A stretch of 29,833 bases of DNA from Bremia lactucae (taxonomy: Eukaryota; Oomycota; Peronosporomycetes; Peronosporales; Peronosporaceae), in assembly GCF_004359215.1 (NCBI RefSeq), contig NC_090610.1, forward strand, positions 7,672,703 to 7,702,535, given 5' to 3'. Below the pieces are notes generated by a model that saw only the letters and a program-made list of their open reading frames with translations, searched no databases and was not told where the DNA came from. Shown here one piece after another: positions 17,440 to 27,562 of this stretch. Within the stretch, counting starts at the first letter, position 1, and each line of letters opens with the position of its first letter. Both the position numbers and the translations under genes were made by a program.

Positions 17440-17970
17440 GGGTACCTAATACTGCGTATCGCGCTTGAAAGTAAGTTCCTTATTATTAAGCACCGAAAAT
17501 GTTTGTGTCAAGAAATTGAACGGGAAGTGGCGCATTGGGCAGGATTACTATAACGATAATGCTATCATATTTCGGCAATGGCTTCAATTTCTACGAAAGA
17601 CATTCATTAGAATCATAGGGTGGAGTGTAATATGTACTGTGCGTTCATCTTTGTGGCTATTATCAACTTCATTTGCGGGCTAGTGATATCCCGCTACAGC
17701 GGTTAACACCCCAAGCGGTATAAGTTGGGAATGGCTACAGCGGCTGGTGATGCCCCAGATGCTTTTAACTCCGCGGCTTCTTTTGATCCTCTTGTGACGC
17801 AACTGTTTCGCTCTCATAGAGGTATGCACAGGCGGTTATTGATAAATTTGTTCATAGTTCTTCGGAACAGTGTCGTTCAGATGCATAAAGCACACGGTCC
17901 ACATACGATCAGTGCTTGTGTGCATGCGCGCCATTTAGTTGCACGGAATGCAAAGAAATAGCTTCTTTGG
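17440..17970 (+). pseudogene. pol: Element D, reverse transcriptase remnant
   Basis: Recognisable blocks are VCVKKLNGKWRIGQDYYN (17490-17560, the FCVKKPNGKWR strand) and, in the frame from 17725, NSAASFDPLVTQLFRSHRGM, which matches NAPTTFNRLLTQLFRPHRGY of element C. The catalytic YxDD block reads LLINLFIVLR, so both aspartates are lost. No open frame exceeds about 80 codons. Confidence 0.65.
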
Positions 17971-17989
17971 TGCAATCTTAACACAGAGG

Positions 17990-18560
17990 GTTAAAATTCC
18001 ATCAGCACGAATTTTGGTTCGATGTACTGGAGGATTTGGAAGGCAACACAGGCGTCGTGGTCTTTGCTGGTCTTATGAGTAAAATGGCTCATGAAGCGGC
18101 TGTGACAGGTACAATTGATGGTGAAGGTGCGGCTGACCTTTTCAGTGATCGCATATTTTGCTAAAACGGTTGCCAGAGCCATATTTCTGAGATAGAACCC
18201 ATTTCTGCTTATTCCAAGGCCAGAGACGGAGCGTTCCGGAATTCGAACTTCCGGGTGCAGGGCACTACGTTGGACATGTCCATCCACGACCGACGGTCAG
18301 ACCGAGCCTGCCAATATTGTCATTGAAGACGTTCTGCGCAGTGTTTGTGCTGAGGCACCAAATCGTTGGCGCATACAGCTCCCGATTTATGAGTTTGCGG
18401 TGGCCAACGCAGAACATGCATCTGTAAGCAATACTCCGTTCTATGTAAACGGCCTCAGACACCCAAGCGATCCGTTAAATACTACAGCTAGTGGTTTAGG
18501 GCTGGTGAAGAAGACGTTGCCGATCGGCTAGCTGATCTCAGCCTTGTTACTGTTCGTAAA
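17990..18560 (+). pseudogene. pol: Element D, integrase remnant
   Basis: Plus-strand blocks are VVFAGLMSKMAHEAAV (compare VFVDRLSKMVHLA), GTTLDMSIHDRP, TDGQTEPANIVIEDVLRSVC, IYEFAVANAEHASVSNTPFY and VNGLRHPSDP. The last catalytic glutamate (TDGQTE) is kept; the first aspartate is replaced (FAGL for FVDR is only the neighbouring strand; the SMDF block is not found). This copy is disrupted by stops and by at least two frameshifts near 18280. Confidence 0.7.
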
Positions 18561-18599
18561 CAGGTTAGGGTTCTTTGAAAATAAATCATTTACAAAAGG

Positions 18600-20001
18600 T
18601 TTTCAACGTGCTGATGGTCGAAATAATCAAGGCAGAATTAGTATAAGACACCGAATCTAAGTGGCTGTTTGCGCGTATAAAGCTTCCTTTGACTTAAGGA
18701 GCTAGGTCAGACTGTAGATAAGCTAAAGTTGTCATATACTTGATAACATCGATAGTTTTGTTAATAGAGGCAATTAATGAGTATAGTCCTCACTCTGATA
18801 ACTTATCCCCGGAAAACTTATAACCCCCGCTTTTTTATAGGATTTGACGTCCTTCTTGGTCTATCTATGGTCGCTACCTTATACTTTCCTGTAATACGAT
18901 AACTAATACCCTCTGATAATATATATAAAAGATGATATTAGTTAGTAGAGGGAGGACTGAACTTTTAATAAGAAACAAATATTCAATACGATTATGTTCA
19001 AGTAAAACGTTTTCATTACACTCACACAATTAGTAACGCTATATTACTCCGCAATACTAGTAGTTGGTCATCTCACCCCGTGAATATTATCAATATAGTC
19101 GCCTGCATAGGATTATGCATATTTATTTTCTAATCCAATTGCCAAATTATGTAAGTGTAGCTTCTATTATAATGACGAACCGGCCTCATTAGTCATTAGA
19201 ATGTCGCATGCCTCGCCTCGAGAAAGTGCGTATAGTATCACGAATTTCGGTCAGTGAGCACGCTAATGCTTCGGTACTGATCTAATTGATTCATACCATC
19301 AACAAATGTGGTCCTCTCGGGTATTTAGGACTTAATATCCTTTGGTGATTATTAAGTGGTTAGACCTAGCTCCTCAGATCGGTTTTACGCCCAGTGGACC
19401 ACGATCGTCATTTTATTGATGATAACAGCCACCGCAATCGTTTAAATAGAAAATTATCAAAGGGAAGTTTGAACAATCGCAGCAAGACTCAATACTTGCT
19501 GTTGATTTGTAGGCTAGTCATCCTGCCTTCAAAAATATGACATTCCACCGTCATTTATATGACTTCGGGATAAAGTAGGAAAGCCCGTTTAAGTAAAATA
19601 TAAAAATATCGACGAAGGGTGAAACAGGTCAGCATTGCAGTTGGATTTATAAGAGAAAAGAAACAAACTTACATTGTAACGATAATCAGATCTGCAGCTC
19701 TTCCTGTGAAGAAGAAAGGGCATGACTATCAGAAAATGATGCTTTTAGCGCGGTGATCCGAGTAGAGACGTCACTCTATAAGTGAACATCGCGCGTAGCT
19801 TACTAGACGGAAGCCTGAGTCGGTAGAAATTATCATCATTGTGGACTACTGTTTCAATTTAACGAGGATGGTAAAGATGGTAACGTTTTTGAGCCCAAGT
19901 GTGCCGCTTGAAAGTGTGAAGCACCATTAAAAATGCAGCCACTTTCCCCTCTCGTCGAACAGTATGACAAGTCCCATCTGATTATCCACAAGGACCTTAA
20001 G
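18600..20001. other. 1.4 kb without recognised gene
   Basis: A/T-rich and full of stops in all frames. Near 18561-18600 the sequence still resembles the region after integrase of element C (TVRKQV). A TATATATAAAAG at 18921 is a possible TATA box but nothing clear follows. At 19905-19995 the minus strand weakly recalls the opposite-strand ORF of element F (GLVIL-DE motif), which would be the expected place for such an ORF in plus-oriented D, but the match is too short to call. Confidence 0.35.
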
Positions 20002-20488
20002 GGTAGCGGAGCTACCTCGCTCCTAAAGTCAGAGGAAGACTTTTAGACTGAGATAGTCGCTTAGTTCTATTGAACTAATGGGTTTAACAACTCAGGGAGT
20101 CGTACAAGCTATTAAAGCTTAAGGAATCCTAGTTCGAGGGATTCAAGGGTTCGTAGAACCAAGTGGCAACTCGTGCCCAAGAGGATATACCTTGGAAAGG
20201 CTTCTATCTCTTACAGATCAATGCGCAAGCCTTAGCAAGGCACTTAACGCTTTAAAATCAAAAGGGGAACGGCATTTTACTTAAGTATCTAAATCTAAAA
20301 ACCTTACCCTACTTAATTTAAAAGTAGATTTTGGCCGCCAGATTTATATCTGGCGGCGACCACATTTATTACCCATAATAAATGGGATTTAAGCAACTAA
20401 CTATTTTAAAATTAGATAAAAGGGTATTTTACCAATTAGATAAACGTACCACAACAACGGTTCTCCAACCGATGTGTGCCCCATTACA
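20002..20488 (-). repeat. 3' LTR of element C (487 bp)
   Basis: It matches 27051-27535 over its whole length. In element orientation it begins TGTAATGGGGCAC and ends with the complement of GTAGCGGAGC (the final CA is mutated, as the plus strand reads GGTAGCGG where TGTAGCGG stands at 27051). It holds a 10-bp stem-loop with a TTAT loop at 20334-20357, kept in both copies, and TAGTTCTATTGAACTA near 20062. Confidence 0.93.
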
Positions 20489-20500
20489 CCCTCTCCCAAC
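20489..20500 (-). other. Polypurine tract of element C
   Basis: On the minus strand GTTGGGAGAGGG directly precedes the LTR start TGTAATGGGG. It defines this LTR as the 3' LTR and the element as minus-oriented, so the ORF at 20599-21920 runs against gag-pol. Confidence 0.75.
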
Positions 20501-20598
20501 AGACTGTTGGCACCGAGTGACAACATTCGCTTCATTTCCTCTTTGAGGTTCCAACTAAACAGCTAACCATTCGGTTGTGTTTTTCTTTTCTTTGTCCC

Positions 20599-21920
20599 AT
20601 GATAATCAAGCGTGAGTCACAGCCTTTTAGCACCTTCCTCGACTGAAAATAGTGGACTTTAAAAGTCACTCTTTATCAGATAATGAGGAGAAAGAGCGTC
20701 GCTCTTGCACGCCTTTCCTCCGGATGAACGTCGGCGGGTCCCGAATCCGTCCCCAGAACGTGGTGCCGCTGATGTCTTGACTTCATTGAGCAGGGCACAG
20801 GACCCTAAGTCCAACATCATTACAAATCCGCTCGATGAAGAGCAAGTGCAGATAATCCTCATATAGGAAAGAGCTCGCCGTCGAGCTGCCGAGATAGCGA
20901 AAGCTAAAGCTCATAGTGAATATCGATTCGGTCCGCTTAGTGCGGATGAGCGTCTTAAAGAGATAACGGGTCATAGCTTGGCCATCTGGATCTCTGGTGA
21001 CCCGGCGAGGACGGCAGAGGAGATCGCTGCCCGCGACGCTCGTCATAAGCAATACCTTACGCCAAAGGTAATGACGCAAAGCCAGTATCTGACGCGTTTA
21101 CGTGATCAAGCCCATGAGGCTTCGGTGACATCCATGAGGGAAATTCCGATCGTTTTGTTTTTTAAACGAAACAAAGAGTGAAAACGAAGTCTCATTTGAG
21201 AACTGGGTCCACCGGGCCCGCCGACTTCGTAATATCTGGAATATGAGAGAGTCAGCGGATAGAGGTGATGTTCGTTTGAAACGGAAGCTTTGCTTCGATT
21301 TCACTAAGCTTAAGGCCAAAGGCCAATTACGTTCGGCATTTGTGCCACAAAATAAAGAAAGATCCAGACGATATTTCAGTGCTTCGGTTGACCGTACAAC
21401 CATGGATCGAAGCCGCACTGAGGCTATAGATCCACCTAATTCCACGTTTAGTGGTGTAAAGCGTCGTTTGACGCGAGTTGACCCTGAGCTTGGCGCTCAA
21501 AAACGTCAACGGCGTACGGGCAATCTTGCCGAAGAGGTACCCCGATCTCCCAAGAGTTTTCAGAAGAGGGGTACCCTAGCCACTTCAACAGATATTGGTA
21601 TTGACCCTCACGACGACGTCGCTTTTAAAAGTTTCGCCACATGAACTGAAGGTTCCCCGCGCATCAAGCAGCGCGGGAGGGGCCGAAATTTCGGCGGAAG
21701 CATTTGATGCTCTACGGCACGAGGTGCAACTTCTTCGTGAGGTCCTCGGGTGAAGAGATCTTTTGAGGCGGTTCAGAACCGTCTTTCGATGCTGGCGTCA
21801 ACGACCTCGTTTAGAGAGCAGCTGGACATACTGGTGAGGATGCAGCAATCTGCGGCACGACCGCCTGTTTCGGTGCAAGCGCCTTCAAGTCCACGTGGGA
21901 AGGGTCCCGGTATGGCTTAA
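20599..21920 (+). pseudogene. Element C, opposite-strand ORF between pol and 3' LTR
   Basis: Plus-strand pieces in order: MIIKRESQPFSTFLD, FPPDERRRVPNPSPERGAAD, NPLDEEQVQII, an Ala/Arg-rich helix (ERARRRAAEIAKAKAHSEYR), FGPLSADERLKEITG, AIWISGDPARTAEEIAARDA, then after a frameshift near 21181 FENWVHRARRLRNIWNMRES, DVRLKRKLCFDFTKLK, a basic KRQRRTG that could be a nuclear signal, and a final heptad-like part (FDALRHEVQLLREVLG; FEAVQNRLSMLASTTSFREQ) that ends GKGPGMA with a stop at 21918-21920. Stops or shifts at about 20640, 20862, 21181, 21644 and 21751 break it. I find no clear similarity to the ORF of A and F except overall plan (disordered start, conserved middle, coiled-coil end). Its last 110 bp overlap the 3' end of pol on the other strand. 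Function unknown. Confidence 0.6.
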
Positions 21921-22440
21921 GCAAGCCAACGTAAGACACTGGGTGTGTACGCAGCTTGCTAGGAAGGTTTAGCGTATAAGCTACGCCCTTCTTGGCCACG
22001 ACCGTAAATGGTCCAATAAAGCGCGGGCGTAATTTGGTCTTGAAGACTGCGGAAACCAAGTTAGTTGGTTGATTTTTAGCGTTGCATAGAACTCGGTCTC
22101 CGACCACATAATAATCAATACAGCTTCTGCCTTTGGCATCGACTTGTTCTTTTTGATTGTCTTGGCTATCAGCCATCGTGTCCCTTACATGTCTTAAGAC
22201 ACTAATCGCATCGCAAGAAACTCGCTCGCTTACTTGTTTCCGAATGGTAACAGGGCTGATATAAGCAAGTCTATCGGCTAATTCTCCCCCCCGAGACCTG
22301 TATCACGCAGTGGTATCGTTAATGTAACGCGTGGGTGGGTAAGACCGTTGACATAGAGCGGAGTATAGCCTGTACAGGCATGTACAGCGTTATTTAACGC
22401 AACTCCACCACTGGGAGCATTGAGCTCCAGCACTTTGGTG
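21811..22440 (-). pseudogene. pol: Element C, integrase C-terminal tail
   Basis: After the integrase core the minus strand reads GGVALNNAVHACTGYTPLYV and NGLTHPRVTL, ADRLAYISPVTIRKQVSERV, then an open frame from 22176: MADSQDNQKEQVDAKGRSCI, DYYVVGDRVLCNAKNQP, LRPRFIGPFTVVAKKGVAYT and LPSKLRTHPVSYVGLLKPYR, the GPF module. The frame continues to 21811 (SPVCPAAL), passing over the end of the plus-strand ORF. This part is open for 121 codons. Confidence 0.82.
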
Positions 22441-23210
22441 TCTGAGCACACACACTGCGTAGAACGTCTTCAATGACGCGATGACACGTTCAGTTTGACC
22501 ATCGGTCTGCGAATGGTCCGCAGTGGACATATCCAATCGGGTGCCAAGCACTCGGAAAATTGATTTCCAAAATTTACCCGTGAAATGGTGGTCCCGATCA
22601 GAGACAATTGCACTGGCAAACCGTGTTGTCGGAACACGCGGACGATGAACCGACTTGCTGCACCTACTCCACCAATGGAATCCAGTACAACCGCTAAGTG
22701 AGCCATGTTGATCAATCGGTCAACAAAGACCACTATGCCGGAGTTACCGGCAGAATGTTTCGGTTGATCGAAAAAAAAATCATACTAATGAACTCCCAAC
22801 ACCTATGGGTACGAGAAGGCTCGCTAGTGGCGCAGCAGCATGCGCTGAGGGTTTAACCCGTTGGCAAGTTTCGCATGTGCGAACATATGTGCTGACCCAT
22901 TTATAAAGTTTGGGCCATCAATATCTCTGGCTTATAGTGCCGTAGGTCTTTTCTCCACCGAGATGACCACCAAGGACAGTATCGTGTGCCTCATAAAGTA
23001 TTCGGTACTTCAAATCCTCATCATGAGGAACAACGACACGCGGAAGGTCCGCGATGTCTGTGCAATAAAGCAACAGGTTGTAATCGATAGAAAATCGATG
23101 TAACCTTGCACGAAAACGTGCCGGCAATTTAATACCTGAATCTGAGTTCTTTAAAGCTCGTAGCAGAGCTACACACTGTTCATCCTTGGCGTAAGCCGAA
23201 CGGATTAAAT
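22440..23210 (-). pseudogene. pol: Element C, integrase zinc domain and core
   Basis: Minus-strand blocks: ILYEAHDTVLGGHLGGEKTY (histidines of HHCC, 22950), CETCQRVKPSAHAAAPL (cysteines, 22860), VVFVDRLINMAHLAVV (22730), then in another frame the DRDHHF block and DGQTER (22480). The first catalytic aspartate is lost: the SMDFVFG block reads SMIFFFDQP. The second (DRD) and the glutamate are kept but a frameshift near 22620 separates them. The copy cannot encode an active enzyme. Confidence 0.82.
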
Positions 23211-23760
23211 GAGGAATAGGCGACGAGATAGTCTTTTTTTATGAGAAAGCTCCTATTCCGGCCTGCGTGATAACGCATCGGCCAAGGCATTTTGCTTGCC
23301 GGGCTTATACTTCACCTCGAAGTTGTGTTCCGCGAAAAAGGATAGCCATCAGGCCAGTCGCCGTGCGTAATGACGCGTGATCCGTATTTATCACTAACGG
23401 CTTAGAGCCGAGCAGATGAACTCTGAATTTGACAACAACATACTTCATTGCGAGTAACTCTTTGTCATGTCATGGGTAGTTCATTTTCGCAGCTTTAAGC
23501 TGTCTAGACTCGAGCGCAATTACACCCTCCCTCGCGCCCATCATCATCTGTTTGTAACAGAGCACTGCCAATGGCAAAGGCTGATGCGTCACAGACGACA
23601 CTGAAAGACCAATTTGGGTTTGACAGTGCCAGAATCGGGGCATGGATAAGACTATCCTTAACTGCTCGAAAAGCATTATTTTCGGTGCTAGTCCAGCACC
23701 TTTGTGTATCCTTTTACCCACTTACGCAAATCCTTTTGGTTTTAGGAGCCGGCCAATCTA
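23210..23760 (-). pseudogene. pol: Element C, RNase H domain
   Basis: Minus-strand pieces: LSVSSVTHQPLPLAVLCYKQ (decayed first strand with the catalytic aspartate frame lost), GREGVIALESRQLKAAKMNY (the xxYxSRxLxxAExNYP motif), MKYVVVKFRVHLLGSKPLV and INTDHASLRT in the adjoining frame (second catalytic D kept), and NALADALSRRP-like remnants near 23270. Several frameshifts. Confidence 0.75.
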
Positions 23761-24530
23761 CTGTGGCTTTTACCTTAGCGGGATCCGCTCTAAGGTCCTG
23801 CTTTCCAATGTAGCATCCTAAAAAAGGAATTTCGTCTGCGCCAAAAATGCATTTAGATGCATTGGCATACAATTTATTTGTGCGCATACACTCGAGCACT
23901 GCTCGCAAATGGTCTAAACGGTTGTCCATATCCGACCGACCCTGCTTCGCACCGACTATGGACAAAAATGTTATCGAAATAAGTCTTTGCATAACCTCGA
24001 TGAGGGCGAAACAGTTGCGTCAATAGACGATTAAATGTTGTTGGGGCGTTGGAAAGCCCTTGTGGCATAACCAGCCACTCCCATAACATGCCGCTTGGGG
24101 TGATAACCGCTGTAAGCGGGACATCGCTAGCTCGCATGAGCAATTGGTAGTAATCATCGACTAAGTCCAATGCACTGTACATTGTACATCCCACCATATT
24201 GTTCTGAAGAAGATCCTTTCTAGGAATGGGGGTTTGTGCTGGTATAGTGACAGCATTAAGCTTATATTATAAGCATGTATAACGCGCCATTTACCATTTG
24301 GCTTTTTGACACAAAATGTCGGTCTCGAATAAGGGAGATTTGCTCTCTCGTTCCATTCCAGCCTCGTGCTTAGCATGGAAGAAAACGTCAATGACGTCAC
24401 ACTGCACCCTTGGTAAAGGCCATTGTCTTTTGACACAGTATTTGGTTCCCGGAATCAAGTCAATTTCATGACGGACACCTCTATCCGGAGGTAAAACAGA
24501 TGGTGGATTATTACATACCACATCTTGGAA
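23714..24530 (-). pseudogene. pol: Element C, reverse transcriptase
   Basis: Starts with SVLPPDRGVRHEIDLIPGTK and QWPLPRVQCDVIDVFFHAKH (24500-24360), then FCVKKPNGKWRVIHAYN, MYSALDLVDDYYQLLMRASD (24190-24130), SGMLWEWLVMPQGLSNAPTT, the catalytic block as TYFDNIFVHSR (near 23965) and YANASKCIFGADEIPFLGCY, RADPAKVKATVDWPAPK. The second aspartate of the FDD motif is N here, which abolishes polymerase activity. Frameshifts lie near 24290 and 24180 and at the end. Confidence 0.88.
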
Positions 24531-25260
24531 TTCCTAAAGGAATAAAATGGATCCGTAGGATCTTTAAGAATCGGTGACCCATTTCGTGCACTAAGTGCCG
24601 TTTTGTGTCATCCAGGACAGCTTCGTCTAGAAGCGACGATGAGTTAAACTCAACCATATGTCGAATGACCACCATTTCAGATAAGTCACCAGATTTTAAG
24701 GCTCGACCGCACTCATCAATAGACATTTCGTCTAGCTCTAAAAGAGCATGAAACGAGAGGATTGCCGCAAGGCTAACTTTCACTCGTATCACTTTGTGAG
24801 GGTATACACGCTTCGTGTCCATCCTGTCTTGGAGTGGAGACAATACGCCCCTTAGAGGCCGAGACAATCACATTTCCGGGTTTTCCAGCCTGTATTGGTT
24901 CTATACAAGACATGGTGTCTAATTTGACATCCGACAAGGAGTTAGGTAACCCAACTTCCTTATCCAGCAAACATTTACGTGTCGCTTCACGTGCATTAGG
25001 AGGGTTCGACCCAAAATGCCCTGGCGAACCGCCAATAGTGTCACTATTGATACTCAGTATGGTGCCGCCTCGGTCGACCACACTCGGTGGACTTTGACGT
25101 GCCACTCCACGTATCTCAAAGATATTGCACCCTTGAGGTCCTGGTGAACCGCCAACAGTGTCACTACTGACACTGAGTATGATGCCACCTCGGCCGACCA
25201 TACAGGGTGGACTTAGACGTGCCACTCCACGTATCTCAGGGATATTGCACCCTTGATAAT
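24511..25260 (-). pseudogene. pol: Element C, protease-RT linker with 40-codon tandem repeat
   Basis: Minus-strand frame from 25225 reads VARLSPPCMVGRGGIILSVS then SDTVGGSPGPQGCNIFEIRG, and repeats as VARQSPPSVVDRGGTILSIN, SDTIGGSPGHFGSNPPNARE. The unit is exactly 120 bp (25021 and 25141 start equivalent copies). After it comes CLLDKEVGLPNSLSDVKLDT, then the spacer before RT (24867-24511: FHALLELDEMSIDECGRALK, LVHEMGHRFLK). I recognise no domain; linkers of gypsy Pol are poorly conserved. Confidence 0.65.
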
Positions 25261-25499
25261 TCGGCCTTAGGCCAACAATGCTTCAGCATTCAGTGAATGT
25301 TGTAACAACGAGTGCACTCGACGGAGTACGTGCCGTTCCACTTATTTCTGCTGAGTCGGGCTAAGAAATTAATGTTTTTAGCATTAGAGTTTATTATCTC
25401 AGACATGCCAATTTCTAAAACACTGACATACTCATTCAATGATCCGCGCCAAGACCGCTTTTGTTGCCTAGCAAAGGTGGGTTCATGACTTACCAAAAC

Positions 25500-25993
25500 T
25501 TTGCCAAGAACATTGCGTGTGGCGCCTAAGGTCTTAGACCTTCAATCGATCCATGGCTCATGGTGTTCTAACCAGGCCATACCAAGGGGAGATCATATTT
25601 CGAATCCAAATCAAGGATGAGACAGCGTTCTATACTGTCAAAGTCCAGAAACTTTATACCCAAGTTAAATGGAACCCTAGGAACAGTGACACGAGTCCCA
25701 GTCGCTAAGCGAGCAGCGATTGTATCACTTTCATACGCTTTAAGTGCCTCAACGTATTGTTGACTTTTCCAAGGGAAAGACATCGAACATAATTGCAAGA
25801 CGCTCCTGAGTCAATTAAATTGACCACGGCTTATCAAAGTCCTTTACAGTCGCTTGAGCGATTAGCAAGCCAGGCTTGTACTCTTGCCCCGTGCCATTGG
25901 GTACCGCGCTAATTGGGCCTAAGTCCTGTTTATTCTCACCTCCTAGAGATTCAACAGAGCCTAGGTCTTCCCCAGTAGGGCGCCTCGCACCTA
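25500..25993 (-). pseudogene. pol: Element C, gag-pol linker and retropepsin
   Basis: One base back from the gag frame the minus strand is open from the gag stop: VGARRPTGEDLGSVESLGGE, NKQDLGPISAVPNGTGQEYK, PGLLIAQATVKDFDKPW. A one-base shift later comes the aspartic protease active site NLIDSGASCNYVR (25828-25802), then SQQYVEALKAYESDTIAARL, GTRVTVPRVPFNLGIKFLDF, and DLDSKYDLPLVWPG where family members have DLILGMxWL. It ends HEPTFARQQKRSWRGS (25496). Retropepsin cleaves Gag-Pol. The catalytic DSGA is intact but frames are broken. Confidence 0.8.
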
Positions 25994-26992
25994 CTGGGTA
26001 TCGACTTCTTCCCGCACCGTACCAGATCCATGGTATAGGTCGGAGTTGGAGCTCTTTCGAGCTTTACGCGAATTTCGAAGAGGGCAGGCCGGACGTAAAT
26101 GTTTCGTGCTTATGCACATATAACATCTGCGGATGGTCTTATGCTGTTCCACAGCTTGAAGAGCCTCTTCTCCTTCCTGAACGAGGCTTAAGTCCATAGG
26201 TTCCGCTCTATTAGATAAAACCCATGTGCTCGAAGGGCTTGTTCGGTAAACAGGCGTGCTAACGCGAGCAGACTTCAAGTCAAACTTGGCGCGTAGCGCT
26301 ATGGCGACTGCCTCTTCGAACGTAGCGGATGAGATCAGAACAATTCCGTCCGGGCTACGCCCTCATTGAGACTCTTCATAAAGGTTACGACAGTTGCTTC
26401 TTGCACCGGGTTTTAATGCATAGATGCAATGAGAGTTCTCAACTCCTGGACATAGTCCCCTAGGGTTCTTTTACCCGTCGAGTCGCTAGGAGCCATGCTC
26501 GCATGCGAAAAGCCTGATCAGGCAGTGCAAACATGCTAGTCATTTGCTGTTTAAGCGAATCCTATGAGGGAAAGCGTCGTTTATGGACGTGCTGCACGAT
26601 AGTGCCCACTCCATGGCTCTACAATTTAGTTTAGAAGGCCATAGGTACCTTTTGCCATTCTGTTAAGAACAAGGCGGTATTAATGGACATTTCTATCTAC
26701 TAATTTCAAAAAGGGAGATTTTCTCCCTCTTTTTCCTCAAATTTCTTCACATACACAGTTAGAGGGCGAGCCCTCGGCTGTGAGTCAGATACAGAGATGT
26801 ACCGAGTTGGCATAGATGCCACTAAATGGTACCGATCAGGGAGCTTTCGTACCGCATGAAGCCTTCAAGTCTTGCGTAGGACCTCTGGTCCCTGGTAAAT
26901 AATAAATTCTACGTGCTCAAGCCCAAACAAGATTTTGAGCTTGTCATAGGCGGCGAGTTGCGCTTCTGACAATTCTGAAACCTCTCCCATTT
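25991..26992 (-). pseudogene. gag: Element C, Ty3/gypsy Gag
   Basis: Minus strand starts MGEVSELSEAQLAAYDKLKI at 26992, with a TGA after 41 codons, then [55 protein letters not shown], and in other frames the capsid C-terminus (DYVQELRTLIASM; VVTFMKSLNEGVARTELF). From 26278 the frame is clean: MKSARVSTPVYRTSPSSTWV, RAEPMDLSLVQEG and a CCHC knuckle, CYMCISTKHLRPAC. It stops at the TAG 25993-25991, inside the conserved hairpin. Four or more lesions. Confidence 0.8.
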
Positions 26993-27031
26993 TCGTGAGG
27001 GTTTAGTCTTGTAAAGACTCAGGCGTAGATT

Positions 27032-27048
27032 GACTACGAGTGCTACCA
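27032..27048 (-). other. Primer binding site of element C
   Basis: Two bases inside the 5' LTR end (27051) the minus strand reads TGGTAGCACTCGTAGTC. A TGG start at this spot is the mark of a tRNA-primed site (complement of the tRNA 3' CCA); the tRNA would end GTGCTACCA. Initiator Met tRNA is the usual primer of gypsy elements, but I cannot confirm which tRNA. Confidence 0.6.
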
Positions 27049-27050
27049 GG

Positions 27051-27535
27051 TGTAGCGGAGCTACCTCGCTCCTAAAGCCAGAGGAAGACTTTTAGACTGA
27101 GATAGTCGCTTAGTTCTATTGAACTAATGGGTTTAACAACTCAGGGAGTCGTACAAGCTATTAAAGCTTAATGAATCCTAGTTCGAGGGATTCAAGGGTT
27201 CGTAGAACCAAGTGGCAACTCGTGCCCAAGAGGATATACCTTGGAAAGGCTTCTATCTCTTACAGATCAATGCGCAAGCCTTAGGAAGGCACTTAACGCT
27301 TTAAGATCAGAAGGGGAAATGCACTTAATTTAATTATTTAAACCTAAAAACCTTACCCTACTTAATTAAAAGGAGATTTTGGCCGCCAGATTTATATCTG
27401 GCGGCGACCACAACATTTGTCACCCATAATAAATGGGATTTAAGTAACTAACTATTTTAAAATTAGATAAAAGGGTATTTTACCCATAAAGTAAATGTAC
27501 TACAACAACGGTTCTCAAACCGATGTGTGCCCATA
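27051..27535 (-). repeat. 5' LTR of element C (~485 bp)
   Basis: Starts TGTAGCGGAGC on the plus strand and matches 20002-20488 to GTGTGCCC; the last seven bases (CATTACA in the partner) are replaced by an A/T-rich run. It should hold the element promoter. Between it and the next LTR lie 27 bp that include a CTAGTACTG/CAGTACTAG hairpin. Confidence 0.92.
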
Positions 27536-27562
27536 AAAATAACTAGTACTGAACAGTACTAG

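Larger units (their letters stand above)
14301..18600 (+). mobile_element. Element D: strongly decayed Ty3/gypsy element
   Basis: Plus-strand order: probable LTR, gag (14946-15660), protease (16180-16600), RT (17480-17850), integrase (18050-18540). It is related to element C in protease (GKQQYAEAL against KSQQYVEAL) and to element E in gag. Decay is heavier than in A-C: stops occur every few tens of codons, so it is probably the oldest insertion here. No 3' LTR can be recognised. Confidence 0.7.
20002..27535 (-). mobile_element. Element C: nearly complete Ty3/gypsy LTR retrotransposon with an opposite-strand ORF
   Basis: Two direct ~485-bp LTRs (27051-27535 and 20002-20488; about 30 differences by eye, roughly 94% identical) enclose 6.5 kb. 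On the minus strand: primer binding site (27048-27032), gag (26992-25991), protease (near 25820), a linker with a 40-codon tandem repeat (25260-25010), RT, RNase H, integrase and integrase tail to 21811; then a plus-strand ORF (20599-21920), polypurine tract (20500-20489) and 3' LTR. All genes contain stops or shifts, so it is defective, and the LTR divergence suggests it is not recent. The outer LTR bases are eroded on both sides, so no target duplication is visible. Confidence 0.9.

Noticed and set aside
18901..18965. TATA-like site and imperfect palindrome
   Set aside because: A/T-rich background makes such sites frequent and no gene follows.
19850..20001. Possible opposite-strand ORF remnant of element D
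   Set aside because: A single short motif (GLVIL-DE) in the right orientation is too little to call homology.
19997..27540. Target-site duplication around element C
   Set aside because: The outer LTR bases are mutated or lost on both sides, so TTAAG on the left has no credible partner on the right.
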